The notes below the pieces were generated by a model, which searched no databases, was not told where the DNA came from, and saw only the letters and a list, made by a program, of their open reading frames with translations. Positions 16,661 to 25,247 of a stretch of 55,054 nt of DNA are shown here, in pieces. This DNA is from Puniceibacterium sp. (GTDB taxonomy: Bacteria; Pseudomonadota; Alphaproteobacteria; Rhodobacterales; Rhodobacteraceae), in contig JAGXGV010000091.1 in NCBI GenBank assembly GCA_024636635.1, positions 1 through 55,054 on the forward strand, in the 5' to 3' direction. Each line of letters begins with the position of its first letter. Position 1 is the stretch's first letter. Position numbers and translations under genes: made by a program.

Positions 16661-17476
16661 TCAGTATCCGGTCAGCCGCTTTTCGGCTTGGGTGACGGTG
16701 CCATCGGTGTCGGTCATGGTGACATCCACCGATTGCGTCTGCCCCGGAATACCCAAGGACACACGCGGATTCTCTGACAGGGAAATGCTGCCTGTCAGGT
16801 CAACGTAATCTGCGCCGTCCAGGTCGATCTCGACGTTTTCGACATAGCGCATGGGCACGAAAAGAAGCGTGATCTGGTTCATCTGCATGCCCGAGTTGCT
16901 GGGGTGCGAGATGTCCAGATCCAGCCGCCGCTGCCGCAGGGACAGCGCGCTGAGCTTGTCCGCACCGGCGCCGGAGCCGGTAAGCTGATCGATGCTGATG
17001 GTCATGTCGCCCAGCGTCGCCAGCGCCTCTTTCAGATCCGACCCAGGGGGTGCGGAACAGGCGCCCTGGCCGGACGTCTTCACATATGCCTCGGCGACAA
17101 AAAGCTGGCCGTCCGTCGTTTCCGCTACCACATGCAACGGCGTCGGTCCGTTGACCCGCATCGTCACATCAAAGAAAAAGCGCGGCTGCGGCTGATCAAG
17201 CGTGAACACCGCCGACACCGGCATCGGATTCTCGTCCAGGATCAGCGTGACGCTGCCCAGCAAAAGCCCGTCCGGTGCGGACACCTGCGCGGCAACCTGA
17301 GTGCGGGCGTCGTCGGCGGTGCGGTAGGGGACGTCGATCGCGATGTATTCCGCACCGTCGTTCAGGGTGCGGCTGTCATACAGCGCCGCGGACAGGTCGG
17401 GCCATGAGGGATCATAGGCAAGGGCGGGCAGGGCAGAGGCAAAAAGGACGGGCAGGGTCAGGGCCGAGAGTTTCAT
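16661..17476 (-). CDS. Second quinoprotein dehydrogenase-associated SoxYZ-like protein
   Basis: The 271-residue paralogue of the 7542-8351 protein has signal peptide MKLSALTLPVLFASALPALA. It keeps the SoxY-like then SoxZ-like order, with the linker Cys in SGQGACSAP and the matching SISLSENPR segment near the end. The two copies share layout but are clearly diverged. It is the last gene of the minus operon 19459-16661 and lies 2 bases after the beta-propeller gene. A carrier role with rhodanese-like and metallohydrolase partners is inferred. Confidence 0.86.
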   Translation of the reverse strand: MKLSALTLPVLFASALPALAYDPSWPDLSAALYDSRTLNDGAEYIAIDVPYRTADDARTQVAAQVSAPDGLLLGSVTLILDENPMPVSAVFTLDQPQPRFFFDVTMRVNGPTPLHVVAETTDGQLFVAEAYVKTSGQGACSAPPGSDLKEALATLGDMTISIDQLTGSGAGADKLSALSLRQRRLDLDISHPSNSGMQMNQITLLFVPMRYVENVEIDLDGADYVDLTGSISLSENPRVSLGIPGQTQSVDVTMTDTDGTVTQAEKRLTGY

Positions 17477-17478
17477 GG

Positions 17479-18459
17479 TCAGTTCCTTGCTTGGATGAAC
17501 GTGCCAAAGGCGCGCGGGCCGTCCGCTGTGTCAATCTCGGCCACCACCTGCATCGTGGACGCATCGATCAGGCTGACGGTATTGGAAAACCAGTTTGCAA
17601 CGACAAGCGTGGCGCCATCGGTTGTCGTGTCGATGCCTTCGGGGTATTCGCCGACGTCGATGGTTTCGACCACGGCGCGCGTGTCCAGGTCGATGACGCT
17701 GACCGTGTCGGCATACTGGTTGGTGACAAAGGCCCGCCCCTGCGCGAAGGCCACGCCATAAGGGCGTTCGCCAACCGCCACGGTGGCGATTGCTTCGCCT
17801 GACTGCGGGTCGATCAGGGTCACGTCATTGGTGCCGACATTGGCCACAAAAAGCCGCCCCTCGGGATCAAAGCGCAGACCAAAAGGGCGGCTGCCCACCG
17901 GCGCGCGCAGGTGCAGACCAAGCGTGTCCAGATTGAAGATCGATACCTGATCGGAATCCCTGTCAGCCGAGGCAAGCCAGCGGCCATCGTCCGAAACCGC
18001 AAGCCCGGCCGGTGCGCTGCCTGTTTCCAGCATTTGTACCTGTTCCAGCGTTTCGGCGTCCAGCACCCAGATGCGGGCATTGTACCAGTCCGACACGAAG
18101 ACGCGTTTATGACCGCGGTCATAAACCACACCGATGGGCCCGCCATCCAGTTGTGCCGTGGCCAGAACGGTGCCGTCCTGATCGAGTCGGCGCACCACCT
18201 TTGTGTCGGGCGAGACGGTAAAGATGTTGCCCGATCCGTCGACGGCGACACCGGCCGGCTTGCCGGGGACGGGGACGCGGGACACCTCGGTGCCGGCATC
18301 CAGATCCAGGATGCTCAAGTCTTCGCTGTTCTGGTTGGTCACATAGGCAAAATCCCCCGCAGCCAGTTGAGTGGCGGCGAGGGACAGGGCGACAACAGTC
18401 GCAAAAAGGGATTTACGGCGCGCCAAAGCGTTCCACAAGCTCGGCCATGCCTGCCTCAT
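17479..18459 (-). CDS. PQQ-dependent catabolism-associated YVTN beta-propeller protein
   Basis: The protein is built of repeated YVTN-type blades: FAYVTNQNSEDLSILDLD, RVFVSDWYNARIWVLD, RLFVANVGTNDVTLID, RAFVTNQYADTVSVID and others, about seven in all. A signal peptide (LFATVVALSLAATQLAAG) puts it in the periplasm. The start is uncertain: ATG at 18459 overlaps the upstream gene by 47 bases; a TTG at 18426 would give a neater signal peptide (ARRKSLFATVV) with a 14-base overlap. The family accompanies PQQ dehydrogenases; its role, perhaps scaffold or sensor, is unknown. Confidence 0.85.
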   Translation of the reverse strand: MRQAWPSLWNALARRKSLFATVVALSLAATQLAAGDFAYVTNQNSEDLSILDLDAGTEVSRVPVPGKPAGVAVDGSGNIFTVSPDTKVVRRLDQDGTVLATAQLDGGPIGVVYDRGHKRVFVSDWYNARIWVLDAETLEQVQMLETGSAPAGLAVSDDGRWLASADRDSDQVSIFNLDTLGLHLRAPVGSRPFGLRFDPEGRLFVANVGTNDVTLIDPQSGEAIATVAVGERPYGVAFAQGRAFVTNQYADTVSVIDLDTRAVVETIDVGEYPEGIDTTTDGATLVVANWFSNTVSLIDASTMQVVAEIDTADGPRAFGTFIQARN

Positions 18460-18949
18460 AGATGGCGGTGACGGCGGCAATCGCCGCTTCATCGTTCAAC
18501 TCTTCAGGCGGATCGTTGTTGGGGTAGCCGCGGTAGAAGGCGCCGCGCCATTCGATCAGCGAGCCACCCCCGTCAAGCGGCTTGACCGTCAGATGCGACG
18601 AATAATTGGTGACCGGAAGGACTTCGACCGCCACATCCTCGATCCGGTAGGAATAGGTCATCTTTACGGGGTCATGTTTGTAGAGCAGTTCGTTGATGGT
18701 TGGCCCGCCAGCCTCGCCCAGCACCACAACACGGGTTGAATCGATCTGGTTTCCGGCTTCGCCCTGGGTTTCGAATACCGCGGGATGCCAGCCCATGTCA
18801 TGAAAGTTGCCGATCACCTCCCACACGGCGGCGGGTTCGGCGGCCACTTCGGTGGTCACGGTGACCTTCTGGCGCGACGGCCCGTGTGCAAGCGCCATGC
18901 CGGGCAGGATCAGCCCCAGCACCAGGAAAAGGTTTCTCAGTTGTCGCAT
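18413..18949 (-). CDS. Periplasmic SRPBCC-family protein, MxaD-like
   Basis: The 178-residue protein has signal peptide MRQLRNLFLVLGLILPGMALA. The mature part fits a START/SRPBCC cavity fold: VTTEVAAEPAAVWEVIGNFHDMGWHP at its N-terminus and a long C-terminal helix. MxaD, a 17-kDa periplasmic protein that aids electron transfer from methanol dehydrogenase, has the same fold. It lies between the DUF3280-like gene (6 bases) and the propeller gene (overlap). Gene name left open. Confidence 0.82.
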   Translation of the reverse strand: MRQLRNLFLVLGLILPGMALAHGPSRQKVTVTTEVAAEPAAVWEVIGNFHDMGWHPAVFETQGEAGNQIDSTRVVVLGEAGGPTINELLYKHDPVKMTYSYRIEDVAVEVLPVTNYSSHLTVKPLDGGGSLIEWRGAFYRGYPNNDPPEELNDEAAIAAVTAIYEAGMAELVERFGAP

Positions 18950-18955
18950 GTGTCC

Positions 18956-19459
18956 TCACGATTTGAAGAAGTTGTTTTTCAGGATGTAGCGCATGCCGCG
19001 CAACCACGAGTCATCCGTGTTCGAGCGGATCTCGGATGACATGCCCCGCACCATTTCGCCGGTGTCGACATCGCGCATGACAAGATTCATTGCGAGGATC
19101 AGGTTGGACACCTTCTGCACCTCGCCCACCAGAATGTAACCGGCGCCCAGCTTTTCGCCCATCCGCAGGTCGCAGCCGTAACATTTGGCGGGATTTACTG
19201 TCCGTTCAAGCTCTTCCGCGACGGGGGCAAGGTCCATCAGGGTGAACCCCTCATCGGCAAAGCGGTCCGTAACGGTCTGTTCCAGCAGCTTCAGCCGCTC
19301 GGTCTCGTCTTCACGCACCCCGTTGTAGGCGCCTTCGGTAGAGGTATCGAGGAAGGTGAGGCCCAGAAACGCAACCGGGGCATCCCTGTCAAGGGCGACC
19401 TGTGCTGACAGGGGGCCGGTGGCCAGAACCATCACGGCGGCAAGAAGAATGTTTTTCAT
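18956..19459 (-). CDS. Secreted DUF3280-like protein
   Basis: The 167-residue protein starts with signal peptide MKNILLAAVMVLATGPLSAQ. It contains a conserved-looking CYGCDLRMGEKLGAGYILVGEVQKVSN stretch (shown in family proteins I recall as DUF3280/DUF2380) with a CxxC pair that could bind metal or haem-free thiols. I chose the ATG at 19459 for the signal peptide; the frame is open to 19708. It leads the minus operon of PQQ-associated proteins and is divergent from an ABC transporter. Function unknown. Confidence 0.75.
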   Translation of the reverse strand: MKNILLAAVMVLATGPLSAQVALDRDAPVAFLGLTFLDTSTEGAYNGVREDETERLKLLEQTVTDRFADEGFTLMDLAPVAEELERTVNPAKCYGCDLRMGEKLGAGYILVGEVQKVSNLILAMNLVMRDVDTGEMVRGMSSEIRSNTDDSWLRGMRYILKNNFFKS

Positions 19460-19695
19460 TGCGCTATCGTGTTGCAGGTGGCCCGCCGCGGCAATGCTCC
19501 AAAAGTATTGGTAGGGGCGGCGCCGCTTCTCTGGCAGTCTCGGCCCAAGACCCCGTGACAGGGGCAGGGAGGACATCTGGTGACCTTTGCGTTTCATGTC
19601 GGCTTTCGGCATGATGTCCTGCATGGCAGGACAGGTGCCTGCCGTTGTGGCGCGATTGGCGGTGTTGCGGTCCGCAAATTCCTGGGAGGGAAAGC

Positions 19696-20670
19696 ATGAA
19701 CTCGACACTGAAAATGGCCGGTCTGATGCTGGCGGGCCTGATCACCGCGACGGGGGCCTTTGCGCAGGATATGACAAAGGTCCGCGCCGCCGTCTTGCAG
19801 ATCGGCACGGTGAACTGGGAACTGAGCACCATCATCGACAACGGTCTTGACGAAAAGTACGGTTTCGATCTGGAAATGCAGCCCTATGCGGACAACGGCG
19901 CAACCCGTGTCGCGGTCGAGGGCGGCGAGGCCGATATTGCCGTCGCGGACTGGATCTGGGTCGCACGGCAGCGGGCGGCGGGCAAGGATTACGTGTTTGT
20001 CCCTTATTCCAAGGCGGTGGGGGGCGTGGTCGTGCCCGGGGACAGCACGGCCGGGACGCTGGCCGATCTTGAGGGGGGCCAGATCGGCATTGCCGGCGGG
20101 CCGCTGGACAAGAGCTGGCTGATCCTGCGCGCCTATGCGAGCCAGGAATATGACATGGACCTTGAGGCCGCGACCGAACAGGTGTTCGGCGCGCCGCCCC
20201 TGATCTTCAAATCCGGCATTTCGGGGGATCTTGCCGGGGCTATCAACTACTGGCACTTCCTTGCCAAGATGAAGGTCGAAGGCATGCGCGAGCTGATCTC
20301 GGTCGAGACGGCGGCCGATGCGCTGGGGTTGAACCCCGACACACCGCTCCTGGGCTATTACATGAAGCAAAGCTTTATCGACGCGAATCCCGGCATCGCA
20401 CAGGCGCTTTACGATGCGTCGCAGGATTCAAAGGCGCTGATGGCCTCTGATCCGCAGGTTTGGGAAGCGATCCGCCCGCAGATGAACGCCCAGACCGAAG
20501 AACAGTTCGAGGCGCTGAGGAGCGACTACCTTGCCGGGACTCCGGCGCGGGGACCAGTGGACCTTGAAGGCGCGGACAGGTTCCTGCAACTGATGGCCGA
20601 TCTGGGTGGCGAAGAGCTTGTCGGAAAGGCCACGGCCCTGCCCGAGGGCCTGTTTGCGGACGTGAAGTGA
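19696..20670 (+). CDS. ABC transporter substrate-binding protein (NMT1/SsuA-like)
   Basis: The 324-residue protein has a signal peptide (ending ATGAFAQD) and the two-lobed NMT1/SsuA layout: VRAAVLQIGTVNWELSTI, then GEADIAVADWIWVARQR and KSWLILRAYA. It precedes permease (13 bases) and ATPase genes, forming a complete importer. The class takes up sulfonates, thiamine precursors, nitrate or similar small anions; the substrate here is not shown. Its location among XoxF accessory genes suggests a C1- or cofactor-related ligand. GGAGGG precedes the ATG. Confidence 0.88.
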   Translation: MNSTLKMAGLMLAGLITATGAFAQDMTKVRAAVLQIGTVNWELSTIIDNGLDEKYGFDLEMQPYADNGATRVAVEGGEADIAVADWIWVARQRAAGKDYVFVPYSKAVGGVVVPGDSTAGTLADLEGGQIGIAGGPLDKSWLILRAYASQEYDMDLEAATEQVFGAPPLIFKSGISGDLAGAINYWHFLAKMKVEGMRELISVETAADALGLNPDTPLLGYYMKQSFIDANPGIAQALYDASQDSKALMASDPQVWEAIRPQMNAQTEEQFEALRSDYLAGTPARGPVDLEGADRFLQLMADLGGEELVGKATALPEGLFADVK

Positions 20671-20683
20671 CGGGTCCGGTCCC

Positions 20684-21433
20684 ATGAGTGACAGGGGCCT
20701 GGTCCCGGCGCTTTCGCTTTTCGGGCTGCTTGGGCTGTGGATCGTCGCCGCAACGCTGGGTGATGATCCCACGGTTTTGCCGCAACCCTGGTCACTGGTC
20801 GGGCCGTTTCTGCAAGAGGTACAGTCGGGCGACTTGCTGTTCCATCTTGGGCATACGCTGGTCCGGGTGATCTGGGCCTTTGTGCTGGCCATGACCATCG
20901 GCATGGCGCTGGGGCTGGTCATGGGGCGGTTTCCGGCTGTGGACCGCTGGCTTGATCCGTGGCTGGTGGTGTTCCTGAACCTGCCGGCGCTGGTGCTGAT
21001 CGTGCTGTGTTACCTGTGGATCGGGCTGAACGAGACGGCGGCGATTGTCGCCGTGACGCTGAACAAGGTGCCCAACGTCACCACCATGATCCGCGAGGGC
21101 GCGCGGTCGTTCAACCCGGATCTGGACGCAATGGCCAAGGTCTACCGTATGCCGCCCGTCGCGCGCCTGCGCCATGTGTTGCTGCCGCAGCTTGCGCCGT
21201 TCATCGCCGCCGCTGCGCGGTCGGGTGTCGCGGTGATCTGGAAAATCGTGCTGGTGGTGGAATTTCTGGGTCGCTCCAGCGGTATCGGCTTCAAGATCCA
21301 CCTGTATTTCCAGCTGTTCGACGTGGCGATGGTGCTGGTCTATGCTCTGTCTTTCATCATGGTGATGCTGCTGGTGGAATGGTCGCTTCTGCAACCCTGG
21401 GAACGGCGCGTGCGCCGCTGGCGGACCGCATGA
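20684..21433 (+). CDS. ABC transporter permease (SsuC-like)
   Basis: The 249-residue membrane protein has about six helices and the permease loop RMPPVARLRHVLLPQLAPFI (an EAA-like coupling segment). It belongs to the SsuC/TauC type of permease that pairs with NMT1-like binding proteins. The stop overlaps the ATPase start (ATGA). Inner membrane. Substrate unknown. Confidence 0.9.
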   Translation: MSDRGLVPALSLFGLLGLWIVAATLGDDPTVLPQPWSLVGPFLQEVQSGDLLFHLGHTLVRVIWAFVLAMTIGMALGLVMGRFPAVDRWLDPWLVVFLNLPALVLIVLCYLWIGLNETAAIVAVTLNKVPNVTTMIREGARSFNPDLDAMAKVYRMPPVARLRHVLLPQLAPFIAAAARSGVAVIWKIVLVVEFLGRSSGIGFKIHLYFQLFDVAMVLVYALSFIMVMLLVEWSLLQPWERRVRRWRTA

Positions 21434-22050
21434 TCCGGGTCGATGTCACGCGCAAGACCTATGGGACGACGCAGGTTCTCGGCCGCATCGCGTTCGAGAT
21501 CCAGCGCGGCGAAACGGTCGCCATTCTGGGGCCGTCGGGCATCGGAAAATCGACCCTGCTGCGGCTGGTCGCGGGGATAGATCCGCAGTTCGAAGGCAGG
21601 ATCGACCGCCCCGACAAGATGGCGATCGTGTTTCAGGAGCCTACGCTGCTGCTGTGGCGCAGCGTGCTGCAGAACCTGACGCTGATCCATCCCACGCTGT
21701 CGGACGACGGCGCGCGCGCCATGCTGGACAAGGTGGGCATCGCCAACAAGTCCGGATTGTTTCCGGGCCAGTTGTCGCTGGGCCAGCAGCGTCGGCTGTC
21801 GCTGGCGCGCGCCTTTGCCGGCGCGCCGGAGTTCCTGATCATGGACGAACCGTTCGTGTCTCTGGACGCCAAGACCGCCGAGGTGATGCTGACCCTGACC
21901 GAGGCGCTGATTGCCGAGGTCCGGCCCGCTACGCTGTTCGTGACCCACGCAAGACCCGAGGCCGAGCGGCTGCGCGCGCGGGTACTCGAATTACGCGGAT
22001 CCCCCGCATCGCTGGCCCCGAGGCTGGTGTCGGGGCTGGAAAAGCCCTGA
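21430..22050 (+). CDS. ABC transporter ATP-binding protein
   Basis: A 206-residue ATPase, short for its class. Walker A is GPSGIGKST, Q-loop FQEPTLLLW, signature LSLGQQRRLSLARA and Walker B FLIMDEP, with the switch His in LFVTHARPE. All catalytic motifs are intact. The ATG at 21430 overlaps the permease stop; the longer open frame upstream reads through the permease gene and is not used. It ends 55 bases before a strong hairpin. Confidence 0.9.
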   Translation: MIRVDVTRKTYGTTQVLGRIAFEIQRGETVAILGPSGIGKSTLLRLVAGIDPQFEGRIDRPDKMAIVFQEPTLLLWRSVLQNLTLIHPTLSDDGARAMLDKVGIANKSGLFPGQLSLGQQRRLSLARAFAGAPEFLIMDEPFVSLDAKTAEVMLTLTEALIAEVRPATLFVTHARPEAERLRARVLELRGSPASLAPRLVSGLEKP

Positions 22051-22104
22051 GGCGATTGACCGGCACGATTGGGGCCTGCCACATCCTGCCGGTCCAAAAC
22101 TAAA

Positions 22105-22138
22105 CTGGCCAGAGCGTGGAGGAGCACGCTCTGGCCAG
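22105..22138. terminator. Perfect 14-bp hairpin between convergent operons
   Basis: CTGGCCAGAGCGTG (22105-22118) pairs perfectly with CACGCTCTGGCCAG (22125-22138) around a 6-base loop. It sits between the ABC transporter and the serine-cycle operon, which converge. There is no T-run on the plus side; TTTAG follows on the minus side. It probably terminates both transcripts. Confidence 0.8.
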
Positions 22139-22166
22139 CCTGGGACGTGACCAACGGGAGGTTTGG

Positions 22167-23135
22167 TTACGACACAGGGTTGGGCACCGGCTTTCCGGCA
22201 AAGAACGCATCCAGGTTATCGGCGACCATGTTGCCCATATCCTCGCGCGTTTCGCGGGTGGCGCTGCCCAGATGAGGCAGAAGCACGGTGTTTTCCATGG
22301 CAATCAGTTCGGCGGGCACATCCGGTTCGCCCTCGAACACGTCCAGACCGGCGCCGCCGATCTTGCCGTCTTTCAGCGCGGCAATCAGCGCAGTCTGATC
22401 GATCACGTCGCCCCGGGCGGTGTTGATCAGCATGCCGTCCGGTCCGATCAGCGCCAGACGTTCGGCGTTCATCAGGTGGGTGTTGTCGCCGCCGCCGGGG
22501 ATGTGCAGGGACACCACATCGGACGCCTTCAACACATCCTCGACCGTGTCCATGCGCAGGGCACCCATGTCGGCGATATGCTCTTCGGGGACGTCCACAA
22601 GGTTGTAATACACGATCTTCATGCCAAAAGCCGCATGCGCCCGTTTCGCCGTGGCGATGCCGATGCGCCCCATGCCGACGATGCCCAGCACCTTGCCGCG
22701 CAGGCGGGTGCCCATCATGTGCGTAGGACGCCAACCTGTCCAGCTGCCGGCGCGCAGCTCGCGTTCACCCTCGCCGGCACGGCGCGCCAGCATCAGCATC
22801 AGGGTCAGCGCGGTGTCGGCGGTGCAGTCGGTCAGCACGCCGGGGGTGTTGGTCACGGTCAGACCCGCTCCGGTGGCGGCGGCAATGTCGATGTGGTTAA
22901 ACCCCACGCCAAAGTTGCCAAGGATCTGTGCCCGGTGGTTGCCGGTGAACATGCTGGCAGGCAGTTTGTCCGACACGGTGGGACAGACGGCGTCATAGTC
23001 GTTCAGTGCCGCGCCGATCGCCTCGGTGCCCATCGGTACGTCATCGGTGTTCAGCGTGGCGTCATAGTCGGCCGACAGGCGCTGTTCGACCGTTTCGGGC
23101 CAGCGACGGGTCAGCAGGATCTTTTTCTTGGTCAT
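22167..23135 (-). CDS. hprA: Hydroxypyruvate/glyoxylate reductase (D-glycerate dehydrogenase)
   Basis: The 322-residue D-2-hydroxyacid dehydrogenase has a Rossmann motif VLGIVGMGRIGIATAKR (about 151-167), catalytic Arg in NTARGDVID, Glu in DVFEGEPDV and His in LLPHLGSAT. In the serine cycle HprA reduces hydroxypyruvate, made by SgaA, to glycerate. It is the last gene of the sgaA-mclA-mtkA-mtkB-hprA operon and overlaps mtkB by four bases. Sequence alone could also be a glyoxylate reductase; the operon makes the serine-cycle role likely. Confidence 0.9.
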   Translation of the reverse strand: MTKKKILLTRRWPETVEQRLSADYDATLNTDDVPMGTEAIGAALNDYDAVCPTVSDKLPASMFTGNHRAQILGNFGVGFNHIDIAAATGAGLTVTNTPGVLTDCTADTALTLMLMLARRAGEGERELRAGSWTGWRPTHMMGTRLRGKVLGIVGMGRIGIATAKRAHAAFGMKIVYYNLVDVPEEHIADMGALRMDTVEDVLKASDVVSLHIPGGGDNTHLMNAERLALIGPDGMLINTARGDVIDQTALIAALKDGKIGGAGLDVFEGEPDVPAELIAMENTVLLPHLGSATRETREDMGNMVADNLDAFFAGKPVPNPVS

Positions 23136-24031
23136 GCGGCTACCTTTTTGCCCGACAGCACGGATTCGACGGTTTCGCCAAAGGCTGCGGGATGCGGTAT
23201 AATCGTATGGCCAGCCTCGCGGATGATCTCAACCTTTTCCTGCGCCGATTCGCCAAAGGCCGACACGATGGCACCAGCATGACCCATGCGCTTGCCCTTT
23301 GGCGCAGACAGGCCAGCGACATAGGCCATCAGCGGTTTTTTCATGTGCGCGCGCGCCCATTCCGCTGCTTCCGCCTCTTGCGGGCCACCGATTTCACCGA
23401 TCATCACGACGGCATCGGTGTCGGGATCGGCCTCGAACAGTTCCAGCACGTCGCGGAAGGAAAATCCGTTGATCGGATCGCCGCCGATGCCCACGGATGT
23501 GGATACACCGATGCCGCGCGCCTTCATCTGGCTGGCGGCCTCATAGCCCAGCGTTCCGGACCGGCCCACGATGCCCACACGCCCAGCCATGTAGATGCTG
23601 CCGGGCATGATGCCCATCATCGCCTCGCCGGGGGTGATGGTGCCCGCGCAGTTCGGCCCTGTCAGGATCATCCGGTCCTCGCGGCGGTAGCGGCGCATGT
23701 AGCGTTTGACGCGCATCATGTCCTGCGACGGGATGCCGTCGGTGATGCAGACGCAGTATTTGATGCCTGCATCCGCCGCCTCCATGATGGAATCCGCGGC
23801 AAAGGGCGGCGGGACGAACACGATGGACGCCTCTGCACCTGTTTCGGCCACGGCCCCCTTGACGGTGTTGAACACCGGCAGATCCAGATGCGAGCTGCCG
23901 CCCTTGCCGGGGGTCACCCCGCCGACGACATTGGTGCCATAGGCCTTCATCTCTTCGGCGTGAAAGGTGCCGATGCGTCCGGTAAAGCCCTGGACGATGA
24001 CAGGCGTATTCTTGTTCAGAAGAATGGACAT
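23132..24031 (-). CDS. mtkB: Malate-CoA ligase (malate thiokinase) alpha subunit
   Basis: The 299-residue protein is like SucD. It has the CoA-binding segment [18 protein letters not shown] and the phospho-His segment [13 protein letters not shown] (about 240-252), which carries the phosphate between ATP and substrate. MtkAB makes malyl-CoA from malate, CoA and ATP in the serine cycle. I chose the ATG at 24031 (MSILLNK), with a GGGGGAACGC stretch just upstream, over the longer frame to 24097, which overlaps mtkA. It is distinguished from succinyl-CoA synthetase by operon context with mclA and sgaA. Confidence 0.93.
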   Translation of the reverse strand: MSILLNKNTPVIVQGFTGRIGTFHAEEMKAYGTNVVGGVTPGKGGSSHLDLPVFNTVKGAVAETGAEASIVFVPPPFAADSIMEAADAGIKYCVCITDGIPSQDMMRVKRYMRRYRREDRMILTGPNCAGTITPGEAMMGIMPGSIYMAGRVGIVGRSGTLGYEAASQMKARGIGVSTSVGIGGDPINGFSFRDVLELFEADPDTDAVVMIGEIGGPQEAEAAEWARAHMKKPLMAYVAGLSAPKGKRMGHAGAIVSAFGESAQEKVEIIREAGHTIIPHPAAFGETVESVLSGKKVAA

Positions 24032-24044
24032 TGCGCGTTCCCCC

Positions 24045-25220
24045 TCAGGCTGCTTTTTGTGTGGATTTGAGCGCGGCAACCGCAGCGACGGCGGCATCCT
24101 TGAGCGTTTCGGCCGTGATCACATGCGGTGCCTTTTCGCGCAGGATGGCGCGCCCCTCTTCAACCTTGGTGCCCGACAGGCGCACGATCAGGGGCATGTC
24201 CACGCCCACCTCCTCGATCGCCTTGACGACGCCTTCGGCCACCCAGTCGCAGCGGTTGATGCCGGCAAAGATGTTCACAAGGATCACCTTGACGTTCTTG
24301 TCCTGCAACACCGCGCGAAAGGATTTCGCCACACGTTCGGGCGACGCGCCGCCGCCGATGTCAAGGAAATTGGCAGGCTCGCCACCTTCGATCTTGATCA
24401 TGTCCAGCGTGGCCATGGCAAGGCCGGCACCGTTGATGATGCAGCCGATTTCACCGTCAAGGCCGACATAGGACAGACCGCGATCCGAAGCAAAGGTTTC
24501 GCGCGCATCTTCCTGGCTTTTGTCGCGCAGCTCGCTGATTTCGGGGCGGCGGAACAGGGCGTTTTCGTCGAACGACATTTTGGCGTCCAGCGCGATCACC
24601 TCGCCTTTGGAGACCACAAGCGGGTTGATTTCCAGCATCGAGGCGTCGAAATCGCGGAACACGCGGTAACAGCCCAGGATGGTATCGACCGCCTTGCCGA
24701 TCAGCGCACCGTCAAGGCCAAGGCCAAAGGCGATTTCGCGCGCCTGAAACTGCTGCATGCCCAAACCGGGATCGACGCTGGCACGGACCAGCGAATCCGG
24801 CTCATCCTCGGCGATCTGCTCGATCTCCATGCCTCCCGAGGACGAGGCGACGATCATGATGCGTTCCTCTTTCCGGTCGAGCACAAAGCCAAGGTACAGC
24901 TCTTTCTCGATCGGCACGGTTTCTTCGATATAAAGCCGGTTGATCAGCTTGCCACCGGGGCCTGTCTGATGCGTGACCAGCTTTTGTCCCAGCATCTTTT
25001 CGGCGGCGGCGGCCACTTCTTTGTCGGTGCGGCACAGCACGATGCCGCCGGCCTTGCCGCGCGCGCCGGAATGTACCTGCGCCTTGACCACCCATGCCTC
25101 GCCACCGATTTCCGTGGCGCGATAGGCGGCCTGTTCGGGGCTGTAGGCCAGACCGCCGCGCGGCATGCGGATGCCATGCGTTGCCAGCAGTTCCTTGGCC
25201 TGATATTCGTGAATGTCCAT
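24045..25220 (-). CDS. mtkA: Malate-CoA ligase (malate thiokinase) beta subunit
   Basis: The 391-residue protein is like SucC: N-terminal [20 protein letters not shown]-grasp domain ([25 protein letters not shown]) and a C-terminal CoA-ligase domain with [12 protein letters not shown] and [11 protein letters not shown]. With MtkB it activates malate to malyl-CoA. It is 13 bases upstream of mtkB. Substrate choice between malate and succinate cannot be read from the sequence with certainty; the neighbouring malyl-CoA lyase decides it. Confidence 0.93.
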   Translation of the reverse strand: MDIHEYQAKELLATHGIRMPRGGLAYSPEQAAYRATEIGGEAWVVKAQVHSGARGKAGGIVLCRTDKEVAAAAEKMLGQKLVTHQTGPGGKLINRLYIEETVPIEKELYLGFVLDRKEERIMIVASSSGGMEIEQIAEDEPDSLVRASVDPGLGMQQFQAREIAFGLGLDGALIGKAVDTILGCYRVFRDFDASMLEINPLVVSKGEVIALDAKMSFDENALFRRPEISELRDKSQEDARETFASDRGLSYVGLDGEIGCIINGAGLAMATLDMIKIEGGEPANFLDIGGGASPERVAKSFRAVLQDKNVKVILVNIFAGINRCDWVAEGVVKAIEEVGVDMPLIVRLSGTKVEEGRAILREKAPHVITAETLKDAAVAAVAALKSTQKAA

Positions 25221-25247
25221 CTCGGGTCTCCTCCTCCCTTGATCTGT

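Noticed and set aside
23132..25220. Succinyl-CoA synthetase (sucCD)
   Set aside because: The sequence would allow it, but the genes sit in one operon with mclA, sgaA and hprA and not with TCA-cycle genes, so malate thiokinase is the better call.
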